A stretch of DNA of 64,000 bases from Siphonodentalium dalli (lineage: Eukaryota > Mollusca > Scaphopoda > Gadilida > Siphonodentaliidae), in the NCBI GenBank assembly GCA_032622095.1, contig CP136069.1, positions 86,142,958 to 86,206,957 of the forward strand. Direction: 5' to 3'. Below are positions 49,201 through 63,300 of the stretch, piece after piece. The position numbers and the translations under genes were made by a program. Position 1 is the first letter of the stretch. Each line of letters begins with the position of its first letter. Below the pieces are notes generated by a model that did no database searches, was not told the DNA's origin, and saw only the letters and a program-made list of their open reading frames with translations.

Positions 49201-52200
49201 AAAAACTTCAAAAATTTCAAAAACTTCACAAATTTCAAAACTTCAAAAAATTCACAAATTTCAAAAAACTTAGTAATTTTTATAGGCGCCAAATTACCAT
49301 CCAAGACGTATATCCTTATAAACTGCGGGTCAGTCTTAGTAACGCGCACGTCAACGCGTTTGAAGTTTTTGAAGTTTTCAATGTCACTTTAACATTATCC
49401 CACAGTGAGTGCCTAGTGTCACTTTAACATTCATCCATAGTGAGTGCCTTGTGTCACTTTAACAATCATCCCCCGTGATTATTTTTCATAATAATAAATA
49501 GTGTTTATAAAGTGTGTCTGGAAAATCAACACTTTGTGTGTTTATTATAAAACGCTATGACATGTTTTAATATAAACATGGAAATTTTCATTATATATTC
49601 CATATAAATATGTCCCTTTAATATTCAAATACTGAGTGCATTTTGTCCCTTTAATATTCAGGGCGGAAGCTGCCCATCGTTCATCGAGGTCATCACGTGA
49701 TATACATGTAGATAATACATCGTTCACATGGAGAGACTTCGTTCAGCGAGCGCAGTGTGTCACTTTAACATTCAAGACTGAAGCTATCCCCATCAAGGTC
49801 CTCACGTAATATACATGTAGATAATACACCATGCATCGGAGTGGCTTAAATCTGATAGTTGGTTAACAGGTAAATTAGATCGGATAGAGTTATCGTTCCT
49901 AATATGCAGCCAACTGGGGTCCATATCATCATAACAGGGATATTATGTCCGTACACACAACTATTTCAGCGATGGATGAACAGAGATTTGATATCTAGAT
50001 TTTTGTTATCGATCTCTCAAACGAGAGGCCAGCACCCGTGGTTCAAACTGTTGTTGGCAAGACACCACACAACATGCCAAATGTGTGATGGGCGCAAGTA
50101 TAGGCAGCTCCAGTGAGTGCATTCTAGTTGTTACTAGTATTATCTCTATGGATGTAAAAGCCCAACAGTGTTTTCGTTTTACTTATGATGAAATTTGTTT
50201 CTCTAATCTCAACAGTCAGTCACTCTCCAGTTTGCTCACTCCCATTGAAGATTGTTAGATCGATTTTTGTGGCCAAAAATTAATAAACCTACAGTGCCAA
50301 ATAACAATCTTACAGGTTGGAAATTTATGCGGAAATTAATAAGCATACATGTACATGTATGTTTATTTGGAACTCAAGAGTAGTATACTCAATATTTCAG
50401 TATGTCATGGTGAATGTTTTGAAACATTTCAATCTGTTGGTTTTTCAGATGTAGATCTACAAAGCCAGGTAGAAGCCTCTCTGATGATGCCTCCAGCATA
50501 CGAAACTGTCATGTCCAGAGCCAAACTAGCAAGGGTTAGTATGACCTAAATCCATTCTAATCTATACTGAAGGATTCTCACATTTAGTTATAAGGCTATA
50601 CCATTAGAATGGTCTATTATTAATTTGAGGGGGTGTTCATAATAATACCATACTACAGACAGATAATACAAGAGCAGAATGATTCGTATTCATCGGTGGG
50701 TAATGTTCAGATAACAAGATCCGTATTCAATTCGAGGTACCTTCTCTGGGCAGATTATGGATGAGTCTGCATGACGTGTCAATAGACGGCCCAGAGAAGG
50801 TATCGAGACTTGAATACCAATCTCTGGAACCTACAAGGTGGTGATAGCCAATTTATCTTACAATTCATTTGACAGAATATCAAATAAAAGGTACTTTGGC
50901 AGAGGAACTATGTCGGTTCGCATATGACATACCATACCCCACAATTGACTTCCTTGTGCTTCATTAACGATTCACTGTTTCCATATAGATCCGCTTGTGC
51001 ACACACATTGAATCAAAACAAAATAAATTGATATAGCTGTAATATCTTTCGGCTGAAATTATTAAATACTATAAATGCACTTTTTTTCGTGGGGGATACA
51101 ATTTTCGTGGTTTTCCTTGTTCTTGTACACCATGAAAATAAAGCACATTGAAAAAGGTTTGTCAACATATTATTTGATGATTTTAACTTTACTGTCGACA
51201 TTTTGGAAATTAATATTGGGAGGAGTAACTTTTGATTAAGGGTACATGCAAAATCTTGTTGACATATTGTCATTATGTTGTCAACAGATTGGCGGTAAAT
51301 TTTTGTATGATGTTGATTAATCAGATGTTGGTTTAATGAAATAATCCTTATCGAGGAACAAAAATTTATTTCACCTAGTTTTATGTAACAAAATCCCATT
51401 ATAAACTTTCTCTGGCAACAATATTTAGTCGTGAAACATGTTAATACCTTTGAGTGCCAGGGTCCGATCTCATCAGCCCTAAACCTACAAAATAAGTCTG
51501 TTAAAGGGGTACTGTACCCAAAGATAGGCGATTTTTTTATTTACTCCCATTGAAATAACTTTCAAGTTAGATTGTGTTCGTGTTATATGAGTTTCGTATA
51601 AACCTAATTTAGCGAAGAAAATATTGATCTTGGAAACAAAAATATTACGATTTCAAACTACGCGCCATGTTTTTGACCTTCACCGGAGAAGACGCAGGTT
51701 GCAGGAAGAACCGGAAGTTCATTGCTCACAGCTTCGATTGATGCATTCAATCTCTTCCATCGAACAATCTCACTCCCTATAAAATACTTGACGCTTTATG
51801 ACTCTTGTTTCTTTCTCCTTTTTTCCGAATCGGTTATAACTGGCCTTCTTTTGCAGGTAACATGTTTTGTTTGCAACTCAATAATGTTCGCGAACGGCCG
51901 TCGATAAAAGATACGCAACATATGCGATTTCAAGAACGGTAACTCGTAATGGCATAATTCTCCATTTTATGACTCCAGCCATAAAATGAATTTATATTAA
52001 ATAATTCAATTTTACTTTTATGATAGCCTGTTAACCGGAACGTTTTCAGTAGACATCGTCGACTCAAATTAGTTATTTAATAATATAATATTCATATTAG
52101 ATCGCTATTGTCACCGGGAATTTATTGAAATTGGGGTACAGTACCCCTTTAAAGAATATAAGAATAAATTATTAAAATTGTAAAAAAAATGGTAAAAAAA

Positions 52201-55200
52201 AACAAACAAACAAACAAACAAAATGTTAGGCCAATGCATTCTCTTATAAATATATGCGAGGCGACCTATGGTCGACTCGCATATATAAGAGAATGCATTG
52301 GCACAGGGTATATGGGTTGATTCAAAAATCGACCAGGCACTCAAAGGGTTAATTACGCCTGCAACTCAGATGCACAATTTCTGACAGCCCGCCAAAGTGA
52401 CTGCATTCATTATAATTGGACTTGATTGTTATTATTGAGAGATGTGACAATTACTCTCTGTCCCAGGAACTTACAAACCCACGATAAAAATTTGTAAATT
52501 GCTAAACCATGAAAATTGATACCAATGAAATTAATGCCATTGTCCAGTAGATACTTCAATTCTTCTGGTTATCAAGATTATTTCCAAGCCTGCAAATAGT
52601 GTGTCTGTCATTTGCAGCATGAAGTTCCCAGAGGGTGAATTTAGTGACGCTATACCAGAGTGGGCTAGCATCACCAAATTCACCATCTGGTGACCTCATT
52701 CTGCTTAGGACCCATCTCCTTGGAAGTATCTATAGTCTCAAATTAGTATTATTTTTAGTTACTTTTTCCCTTCTGGGAAGTTTCTATATCCCCTAATTTT
52801 CAGAAGATAAAATGCATAATCGAGGTGACTAATGGTGAACATTACCTCGCTGAAAAAATCTAACCCTCAGAGATGATTCACTGTCAAATAGAACAATAAA
52901 TATAATCATTGGTTTTGTCCACACAGCAATTCAACGAGGTTGACAAGGAGGAGCTGGTTGCCTGCGAGAAGCTCGTCCATGACCAACATTTACAGCAGCA
53001 AGGATGGGCTGCTGTTGTATGCAACCTAGAGGATATCACAAGGTATCTATTCCACCACCACTTCTAACAGCAGCAAAAACAAGATCATGCCTTGAATATC
53101 TACTCTTGTTAACACCCGTAGAGATCATATTCCACAAGTACAAAACCTTGGAACTTTTTGAAGTTTTGACAGGGAACCTCATAATGTTGAAAAAATAATG
53201 TGGGGAATATATTTCTTATCTATTATGTCTAGTTATAATCTGTTCCTTAATTAATAAACTCAGCCTTGGCACATTTGCATTATTATTCCCTAAAATTGGT
53301 ACACACTAGTGGCAGATAAGAAAATATGTAATGGATTTTTCAACGATATTATATGGGTTTCATATGATATATAAAAAACATTCACAAACTAGAATGCAAT
53401 CACTGGAGCTGGATATACGTGCGCCATTATATACAAGTTTGGCATGTTTGTGGTGTCTTGCCAACAAAAGTTTGAACCATGGGTGCTGGGCCCTCTTTTG
53501 AGAGACCGATAGCAAATCTACATATCAAATTCAGTACATGCATCGATGAGATATTTGTGTGTACGTACAGAAAACCCCTATTATTTCAAGTTGCTCTCTT
53601 GCGCTACTGATGCATGGTCTTAGTAATATCGTATGCGTTGTTTGACATATTTATAGAAAAATATAGACATCGCTCATAATGCGGGTGTGAAGGCGATTGG
53701 TTGCTGATGACATAATTATATGTACCAATTGGGTTAAATTACTATTTTGAAAAGAATGATTTGTGTTTGCAAGAAAACTATATAAGAAATAACCTAAAAT
53801 AGTCTAAAGTTATTCACACAAACAAAGTTTGGCGAGGGGTATAGAAATAGGTTCCATCCGTTCGTAACAACTTTGGAGCTTTCTGTCTCAGTCATCATCA
53901 GTTGGATTTGAATGATCTATGGTATGCTCATGATCCACATGGAATGGGTTTCATCCAATTATTTTTTGCAGAGTTATGGCTCTTAGATTGAAAATGCATC
54001 AGTGCCAACTTATCATCTCAGTAGCTCTGTTATCATAGCTCATGTTTGGTTATCATTTAACACTTCCATGACTGGAGCTTCCTGAAATTTTGCGAAAAAC
54101 CCTGTGACAATGCATTCTCTTAAATACACGAGTCTCCCATACAGAGCCTCTCATATATAAGAGAATACATTGGCCTAACAATATTTACCTTGACCCTGTA
54201 AGCCAGTGCAATCTCTTATTCGTGCGAGGCTCCCTATGGGAGACTCGCATATATAAGAGAATGCACTGGCACAGAGTCTTTAAAGGCACGTGAGGCCTTA
54301 GTTGTCGAAAATATTCATATTTGTTCCAATCACCGTGAACAGAAAAACATTAAAATGCATACAGTTTCGTTCATATATACCATGACTATCGCGTAAACAG
54401 CATGTTATCATAAAGACCTACTATATTTTACCTAACAAGAGCCTGATTGTGTTACAGAAGACAGCACAATGCTACTGGCTAATCACACAAAAATGGCATA
54501 AACGCTCTTTATTTGTTCCATATCAGGAATTCACCAACAAAGAACGCTCTTTATGTTTACTATCATAATATAAACAAACACCAGAAAAGTAACTTTTTAT
54601 GATTTTGTTTACATAACAATGGTCAAACAAATAACAATAACATACTGTTTATGCGATATTTCTTATTTGTATACGGACAAAGTCTGTCTACATTTTTATG
54701 TTCTTTCTGTTTGTGGCGGTTTTTGACAGTTATAAATATTTTTACAGGATACCCACCGCCAAGGCCAACCGTACCTTTAATGCTGCACCAATGCAGTTCC
54801 CATCATGAAAGGGTTAACTAGTATACTCGTGAGGCACCATGGGGGAGCAATATATCAGGTGTTTTCCATTCATTTTCTTAGAAAGCCACCTTAGCGGGAG
54901 ATATGCCATGTGGTGTTCTTGTTTACAGTGGCATCTGTCATGTCTTCTAAGTTTAAAATCTATTACTTCCTTATATAGACTACACTCTTATGAAATGTAT
55001 GAATTGTTTTAACCCTTTCATGATGGGAGCTGCGCTGGTACAACATTAAAGACCATGTGCCAGTGCATTCTCTTATATTTGCGAGTCTCCCATAGGGAGC
55101 CTCACATATACAAGAGAATGCACTGGCTTACAAGGTCAAGCTAAATATTGTTAGGCCAATGCATTCTCTTATATATGCGAGGCTCCCTATGGGAGACTCG

Positions 55201-57306
55201 CATGTATAAGAGAATGAATTGGCACAGGGTTTTCACAAAATTTCAGGATGCTCCAGTCATGGGAGGGTTAAATAGTATACTCATGAGGCTCCATGGGGGA
55301 ATAATGTCCACATATATCAGGTTTTATCCATTCATTTATTTGAAGTACTTAGAAAAATAATAAACCTCAGCTGACAGCCACCTTAGCATGAGATACGTCG
55401 TGCAGTGTACCTGTTTACAGTGGCATCTGTCATGTCTTCTAAGTTTAAAATGTATTACTTCCTTACATAGATTACACTCTTATGAAATGTATGAACAAGC
55501 TTGCAATTAGTGTGCCTGTCATTGCAGAATGAAGTCCCCAGAGGGTGAATTTAGTGATGCTATCCCACACAGTGGGCTAGCATCACCAAATTCACCCTCT
55601 GGGGACCTCATTCTGCTCAAGTCTCATCTTCTGGGAAGTATCTATGACCAGTCTCAAACTAACATTGTTTGCAGTTACTTTTTCCCTTCTGTGAAGTTTC
55701 TATATCCCCTAATTTGCAGAAGATAAAATGTGTAATTCATGGTGACTAATGGGGTGAACATCGCCAACTTCAACTGGGGAACTTCAATCTGATCCTAGGT
55801 CTCCCATAGAAGTTGAGGCTTAAGCAGAATGAGGTCCCCAGAGGGTGAATTTGGTGATGCTAGCCCACCATGTGGAATAGCGTCACCAAATTCACCCTCT
55901 GGAGACCTCATTCTGCGAATGATAGACATACTATTGGCAGGCTTGTGTATGATTTTTTTTTATGTTTTAGATTTTATAGTACCATTATGTGAGATACATT
56001 TATGTTTCAATTTTTGTTAGGTGTCTTGTTTTATTTCAGTGCTTTAAAACAAAGATCTGATATCTTCAAAGAAGCATACGAGGAATACTTGGTCACCAGA
56101 GAAACAGATCTCACTGTTTTATCAAGGTATACTTCACGAGTTCCAGCATTATTCTGTAGGCTATAGTGATCTACACATCTTATAACTAATGCAAATCCCT
56201 TTAAGTCTTGATAGAATTTACTTATATGTCATGTATGGTATGTAGTTAAAAATTATGGATATTCTTATTATATAAGGGGAAATTATACTGTCTTGCCTTA
56301 TATGATGGGTTTATCTCAGCATTGCAATATACTGTCTATTTATAAAATTGGTGGCAGACGAAATTTTCATTGAGTTTTATCTCAGCACATTTGAGTGACA
56401 TTCTGACTGTCCTGAAATCAGATCATGACCTCAGAACTCCACTCAGATAATAATAGCACATGTGTTCATGACCCATTCTCTGACACCTGTCAATCACAGA
56501 GGAACCATGGAAAATTCCACACTGATGACATCATACCAGGTGGCCCAGAGCACATGTGTTCATGGATTGATTCCTTGACACCTGTCAATCACAGGACAGT
56601 TATATAAAATTCCATGTTGATGACATCACATCAAGTGTCTGAAACATCTGGCACTGTTAATCACTGAAACTTACAAGACACCAGGTTTTTTGTTTCTAGT
56701 CATTTGCAGCCAAACATGAAAATTGTTGGAGTCCAGGTGTCTCAAAGTAAAAACTTGCCAGAAAAATCCTAGTGCATGCTGTGGATCCTAATCTTTAAAA
56801 AAATGTAAAAAGACCCACTAATATAATTTCTGCATGGGGTATTTTCAAGTCTGGCCAACTGGTTCTGAAATCATGATCTACAAATGTGTTTGCTTTAAAC
56901 ATATTTAACTACGATTTTTATACTCCCGTTTTAAAATACGGGAAGTGTTATGGTATTGGTCTGTCTGTTTGTCCATCTGTCTGTTTGCTTTTGGTTCTGG
57001 ACGACTTTAGATAGTTTCAACTGAATGGAATGAAATTTGGTATGTGGGTTTACTAGCACAAAATACAGGTCAAGTTCAAATTCTAGTTCCATCCATCAAT
57101 TTTCACCAGTTATGGTCGTTTTAGTTGGAATTGCACTCAATTTTAATTTCCCGATGACAATTTTAGTAAGTCTGAATGGAATGTAATTTGGTACAGGGGG
57201 GGGGGGGGGGGGGGGGGGGCGGAAAAAAACTGCGGGACACAACATACCGGGGGGTGGGGGGGTACCTAGGCGTAAAAAATTTACATGTAAATTTTTTCCT
57301 TATTCA

Positions 57307-57343
<37 letters not shown>

Positions 57344-60300
57344 GTCGGTTGTATTTTCAGACTCACAACTTCAATTTTCTCTCATTTTATAGAATATGGA
57401 TTAACCTTAAAGGGGTACTGTACGCCATTTTCATTAAATTTCCGGTGACAACAACGATCTATTATCGATAATATATAGAAACATAAGTAATTTGAGTCGA
57501 AGATGTATTCTGTAAACGCTCAGGTTAATAGGCTATCTTAAAATTTAATAATTTAAAAGTTAATAATTTGATATAAATTGAATTTATGACTGGGGCCATA
57601 AAATGGCGTCAATTAAATTACGAATTTTCGTAATCAAACAAAGTAATTGAGGGATACTGGATTGTTAAACCGATCGCACACACGATCGCTTAAAATATTA
57701 TGATGATACGGGGAGAACACTCAAGCCACTCACTGACTAGCGACGATACAATAACTTAAATGATTATATGGGACTAGTATGCCTATAATATAACTTTTAT
57801 TTGATTCATTTGGTTGAAAACTGTACAAAAATTACTCGACAACGACAATTTGTATTTTTGCATTCCGGTAAATTTGTCATCCGTAACACTACTTCGTACT
57901 CAACAGACTTTCAAATAATGAAAAAATTGTTACCTTATTCTCCGACTCGGAGACTATAGAAACCAACAACAACATTTGGCGTACAGTACCCCTTTAATAT
58001 CCAAATCATATATACATGAGTAGTACAATCCACCTAAAACAATTTTGGATAACCACTGTCTTGGTTTACATGTGATATTGACCCCATTAACCCTCTTAAT
58101 AATGCCGACTATGTCAGTGTCTACCAGTCGAATGCAGAATTCTACCCTGCGATCGCTTATCTGGCAAATTTTTACTGCAGAACTATCCCATGTATTAAAC
58201 AATTTCTCCTCCAATGGTATCAGAAAACAGTTATATGCTGGTATCTCACTCATCTCATTTGCATCTTTTTCAAAGTCGAGGTAATGACTAGTTGTCATTT
58301 TTTAAAGTGCATACAAAGCGTTGCGATCACCAATATACATGTTTGTACATGTCATGACATCACGAGGTACAAATCTGCATTCTACTGGTAGACAATGACC
58401 ATTTTAGTCATAATAATCTAAACAAAGTTACCAAGCACCTTCTCATGAATTGTATGCTCCGGTGTTTTTTTCGGTTTCCGGTCAAACCGAGTTGTTGTCC
58501 GGCTGGGGTAGATTTGAATTTTTTTTTCTGGGGGGGGGGGAATGGTCAGTGAAAAAAAACTGCAGTTTTTGCTGTTTTGGGGGGGGGGGGGTACCCAAAC
58601 CGAAGAAAACCCTGTGTCTGCAGTTTTTTTCCGGCCCCCCCCCAGCCTGTTTGGTATGTGAGTTTACTAGCACAAAATACAACTCCAGTTCGAATTTGGG
58701 TTCCACGCGCTGATATTCGACAGAGTTATGGCCCTTTGTTGGAAATACCATGGGCGTATTTTGCCATGCCCCTTGTTGCTCTTGTTGAAGAATAAGCTGG
58801 TGCTATCAAAACTAATAGAGTTTCTTCACCTGGGAGAAAATTACTTTCGAAATTTGATAAGCAAATAACCTCACATTGACATGATTAGATAGCATTGTTG
58901 TAAGATCATATAAAATTCATACCAAATAGCATGACTAGTTAAGTAAATTCTGGTATTTTGGTTAGAGCAATGGTTGGGCAATAATTTAACTTTAATGAAC
59001 AAAGCAATCATTTTGCATTGTCGTGGGGTTGTTGCCATGTGCGGCTTTATGCAATAGTATTTATCCACCTTATTCAATGTAAAGTTATTTGTTGGCATGC
59101 TACCAAGTTGGCAGGAAGCCTGCACTTATTATTCATTAGTGAGAGATAAGAAAATGGATTTGTCAATGATATTATAGGTTTCATTTGATATAATGCTATT
59201 ATTTAGAGTCTCCATTCTTGAATATATCTATTTAGAATATATTTCAACAATGCCTGCAAATTAGAAAAAGTCACTTAGTTAACCATTCCATGACTGGAGC
59301 TTCCTGAAAATTTACTAAAAACCCTGTGCCAGTGCATTCTCTTATATATGCAAGTCTCCCATAAGGAGCATATATGAGAAAATGCATTAACCTAACAATA
59401 TTTAGCTTTACCTTGAAAGAGAATGCACTGGCACATGATCTTTAATGCTGCACCAGCACAGCTCCCATCATGAAAGGGTTAAGGTCCTTTGAACAATGAT
59501 GTGCATCTTGTTAAAATATGTTTTCAAATACATATGTACTTCAATGCTTCATTGTTTTTGGATTGCTTGAAAAAAAATTCACAACAAAGTTCTTCTTCCC
59601 AAATGAGTTTGTATAAAACGTGGTTGCAGGCGATCGATTTAGAATTTGACATGATATTTTTTAATTGTAACATTTGGGAATTTATATAGATATCAAAACA
59701 TGTTACCAGAGAGTAAGAGTGGCAATGTCAAATCACGTCACCAGGTGTTCGGCGACATTACTATTAGGTATTAAGTGTTAAATCGTTAAAAAAATTCCCA
59801 CACATTACTTTCTGTAATTCTTGAAAAAAATCGAAATAAAAGCCCTCCAACCCTCATCCAATTTTCAATATATAATTACCTCAGAACAGGTATTTATTTT
59901 TAATCATTCTATATTGATATTTTATTACATGCATGTTCCTAGAAATAGAGTGTTAATGCTGTTCCATATTTAGATATCCGTATGGAACATATGTACGTAC
60001 CAGATGCATGTCGTTGACATGAAATGATGTACATGAAGTTTGCCACAACTATGAAACTGGAAATATAAAATGAAATCATCACACATGACAAAACATCCAT
60101 GTATGTGCCTAAATAAACCTTGTAAGCCTGTATTTTTAATGCACATATTCTAGGACGGTTGATGTGTAATAAACACAGAACAACTTGTGTATTAATGGGG
60201 TTGTCGATATAACACTTGTGCCATTGCGGAAGGATAGAGCTCGAGACTGCATCTCACGTTCTATCCTTATTTGCGAACACTCGTGACATATAAACAAACC

Positions 60301-63300
60301 CATTAACACACTTGTGTCGTTTTGTGTATATATTTTAGTCCTGACTATATATATATATATATATAAAGTTCCAATCTTTAGAAATAACGTCTTGTCATTG
60401 TGTTTGTTTTCTCTCTTCCAGCATAGGGGAGTCTTTACAGCTGCTGTCCAAAATTCCTGTTCTGCCTTGCTTAGTTGGTTCCAAAGAACAACAAGACACA
60501 TTAACATACGATCTCAGCTTGGAAGACTCATTTCCGAAATCCTTGTTTGACTGGATAAGTTCTCAGGTTAGAAAAGTTGCTTGAACATTGCTCTCTGTTG
60601 AAAATTATATTCGCAAGAAGGGTTTGTGTTCCAATAGAATGAGAAATCTTAACTTAAATAATGGTAAGGAGTTTATGTCATATTTATGTTGACTCCTCAA
60701 TTAAATGTTGCTGAGTGATCTGTCGTATAACTGGTAAACAATATGTTTGTTTGAGATACATGTACAATTTGTATAGGTATTTCAATTAAATTCTATGTGA
60801 CATTGTATATTCATTCTTAGCATCAATGAAGTGACCTCTAAATGGTATTATATTTTATCAAATTAATAACAAGTTTATTTAACCCTTTCATGACTGGTGC
60901 AGAGTGGAGCTTCCTGAAATTTTGCAAAAAGCCCTGTGCCAATGCATTATCTTATAGATGCGAGTCTCCCATAGGACATGGGATATAAAACGCATGACCA
61001 ATTGGCAGTTGGCCAATACACCGAACAGGATTTAGTGTAACACATGGGATATATAAATACTACTTGGATAGTGTGATATCAGCTGAGGAAATTTAGTCCT
61101 GGTTCTCAATTTGAGTCCAATATGACTTTCGGGAGTCCAATATGACTTTCGGGAGTCCAATACTTTTCCCCGGATTATCATGTGACGGCTTTTGCCCAAT
61201 CAGAAATAGTGTTAGTTAAGGGATGGATAATAATAACTTATAACAATCTGATATCTTGGCCAATATCACACTATCCAAGTAACATGTATTAACTTTTTCC
61301 AGGATCCACAACACAGCCTGCATGACATGGTGGACCAGTGTCTGAAAGCTGTTGAACAGGTATGTATCTAATATTTTTATATTCCCACATGATGGTTGCA
61401 GGGATATACTGGATTACATGTGTCCGTCCGTCTGTCCCTCCCCCGAGCAAATATCTCAGCCTTTGGTTATAGGATTAAATGGAATTCAAGCCTGCAAATA
61501 GTGTGTCTGTCATTTGCACAGCGGGCTAGCATCAACAAATTCACCCTCTGGGGACATCATTCTGCTTAGGCCTCATCTTCTGGGAAGTATAGATCTAATG
61601 TGTCAAATTAACATTGTTTTTAGTTACTTTTTCCTTTCTGGGAAGTTTTTATATCCTCTAATTTGCAGAATATACAATGCATAATCGAGGTGACTAATGG
61701 GTGAACATCACCAACTTCAACTGGGGAACTTCAATCTGACCCTAGGTCTCCCATAGCAGTTGAGGACTTAGCAGAATAAGGTTCCCAGTGGTTGAATTTG
61801 GTGATGCTAGCCCACCTTGAGGAATAGCATCCCTAAAAGCACTCTCTGGACAGGGACCAGCCTAGTAGTGCTGAAACGGTTGACCTATTTTTGTAGCCGG
61901 TTAACCGCGACGTGTAACCGGATCATAACCGGTTATCCGCTATTTTCAACTTTACACTGATTATTTACACCATAATATGTACCAATATATCAGCATAATT
62001 TGATTATTAACTGTATGGCAAACTCGCGTAATGTTTACACAGACAGAGCTTGTATTAAACGAATGTAAATCACCAAACACGAACGTCACAAAGCCACGTT
62101 TTGACAACTTGGCAGATAACACAGTGAACTAAAACTCGCAGTGTTTATAAATAGAAGTGTCATCATGTCATGCTTGACCTGTTTGTACTGCAGTTGCGAC
62201 TGCTACCTGACTTGTTATTTTGGGAAGAATATTGTGTGACCTACACGTATATACATATGTTCGTACATCCAAATATCGGCAGTTTTTTATTACGAGACTG
62301 GCCGATTATTGATTATTAAGTCATGTGACTCAGGTATTTTAACTGCTGGGTGTTCTTTGGCAATTTGAGATGGATATGATGACTGACGACCGATAAACAC
62401 AATTATAAAGTTTTAAAAACAGCTGAAAACCTGCTGAAAACAGTGTTTTCTGTTAGAAGACAATCAAATGCTGAGAATTAGTCATTAGGATGCAAATAAG
62501 TCCGACTGCACAGGAACACCACTTTGATTCGAGTTCATTTGAACTTCATCGACTGAGATTACTCAAACTCAGTAATGTTAGAAGTATAGACCGAGCGTAG
62601 TAAATAGGGTTGGTTCTCAGAGTTTGCATCCTGCCAATTTCTCTTTGAAATGTGCCGAGACATCTGATTTACTCATTTCTTGGGTATCCATGATACTGTC
62701 TACAAGTAGTCAGTCGAAGAGTAGATGTCAAATGACCACGCCGTACTGCAGTGAAAACGATTGTATTGATCTTTGCCGATGACCCAGTGGCGTCCGTGCA
62801 CATGTTTTACCGGACATCGGAACATCAAAGATGACGTCATGCATCTTTGATGTTTAGCCGCCGATGCCAGACTATGTAATCTGCCATTCATGGAAAGACT
62901 TTTGATCTGGAACCAGATTTTGACTTTTAATACGCGTAATTTCGAATGTATACCCCTCTGAGTGATAACGTTTGTAGCAAAATTGATAAAGTACCCTTGT
63001 TTAAAAGCTACTGTTATCAGCCTATGCCGATTAAGGACCTGAATACGTTAGTTTTTATCAGTGGCATTGCATGTATGTATTACATAGCGGTTAACCGGTT
63101 GATCGTAGTTCAACCGGTTGCCGACAGTAGCCGGTTGTCAACCGGATATCCGTTTCAGCACTACAGCCTAGACCTGATTTTCAGGGCGAAGTGACTTCTC
63201 CCTGTCACAAAAATAAGGCGAAGTGGCCGTTCAATAGGGCGACTTGGTCTTTACAAAATCAAAATTGAAAGTTCAGTAGTCGCCTATATAACGAAAATAG

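Larger units (their letters stand above)
49905..53600. repeat. RB1CC1: Inverted repeat pair around RB1CC1 exons 4 and 5
   Basis: About 210 bp at 49905-50125 (GAGAGGCCAGCACCCGTGGTT, GGCAAGACACCACACAACATG) recurs on the opposite strand at 53395-53600 (ACCATGGGTGCTGGGCCCTC, GTTTGTGGTGTCTTGCC). The arms lie in introns 3 and 5 and could pair in the pre-mRNA across exons 4-5. Confidence 0.7.

Noticed and set aside
49122-49349. Minus-strand Phe/Leu/Lys repeat protein
   Set aside because: It is an artefact of the CTTCAAAAATTTCAAA minisatellite.
50349-50549. Upstream part of the ORF over RB1CC1 exon 4 (MYMYVYLELKSS...)
   Set aside because: This is intron sequence before the TTTTTCAG acceptor; only 50449-50534 aligns with FIP200.
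57176-57448. 90-codon Gly-rich ORF
   Set aside because: It is translated poly-G.
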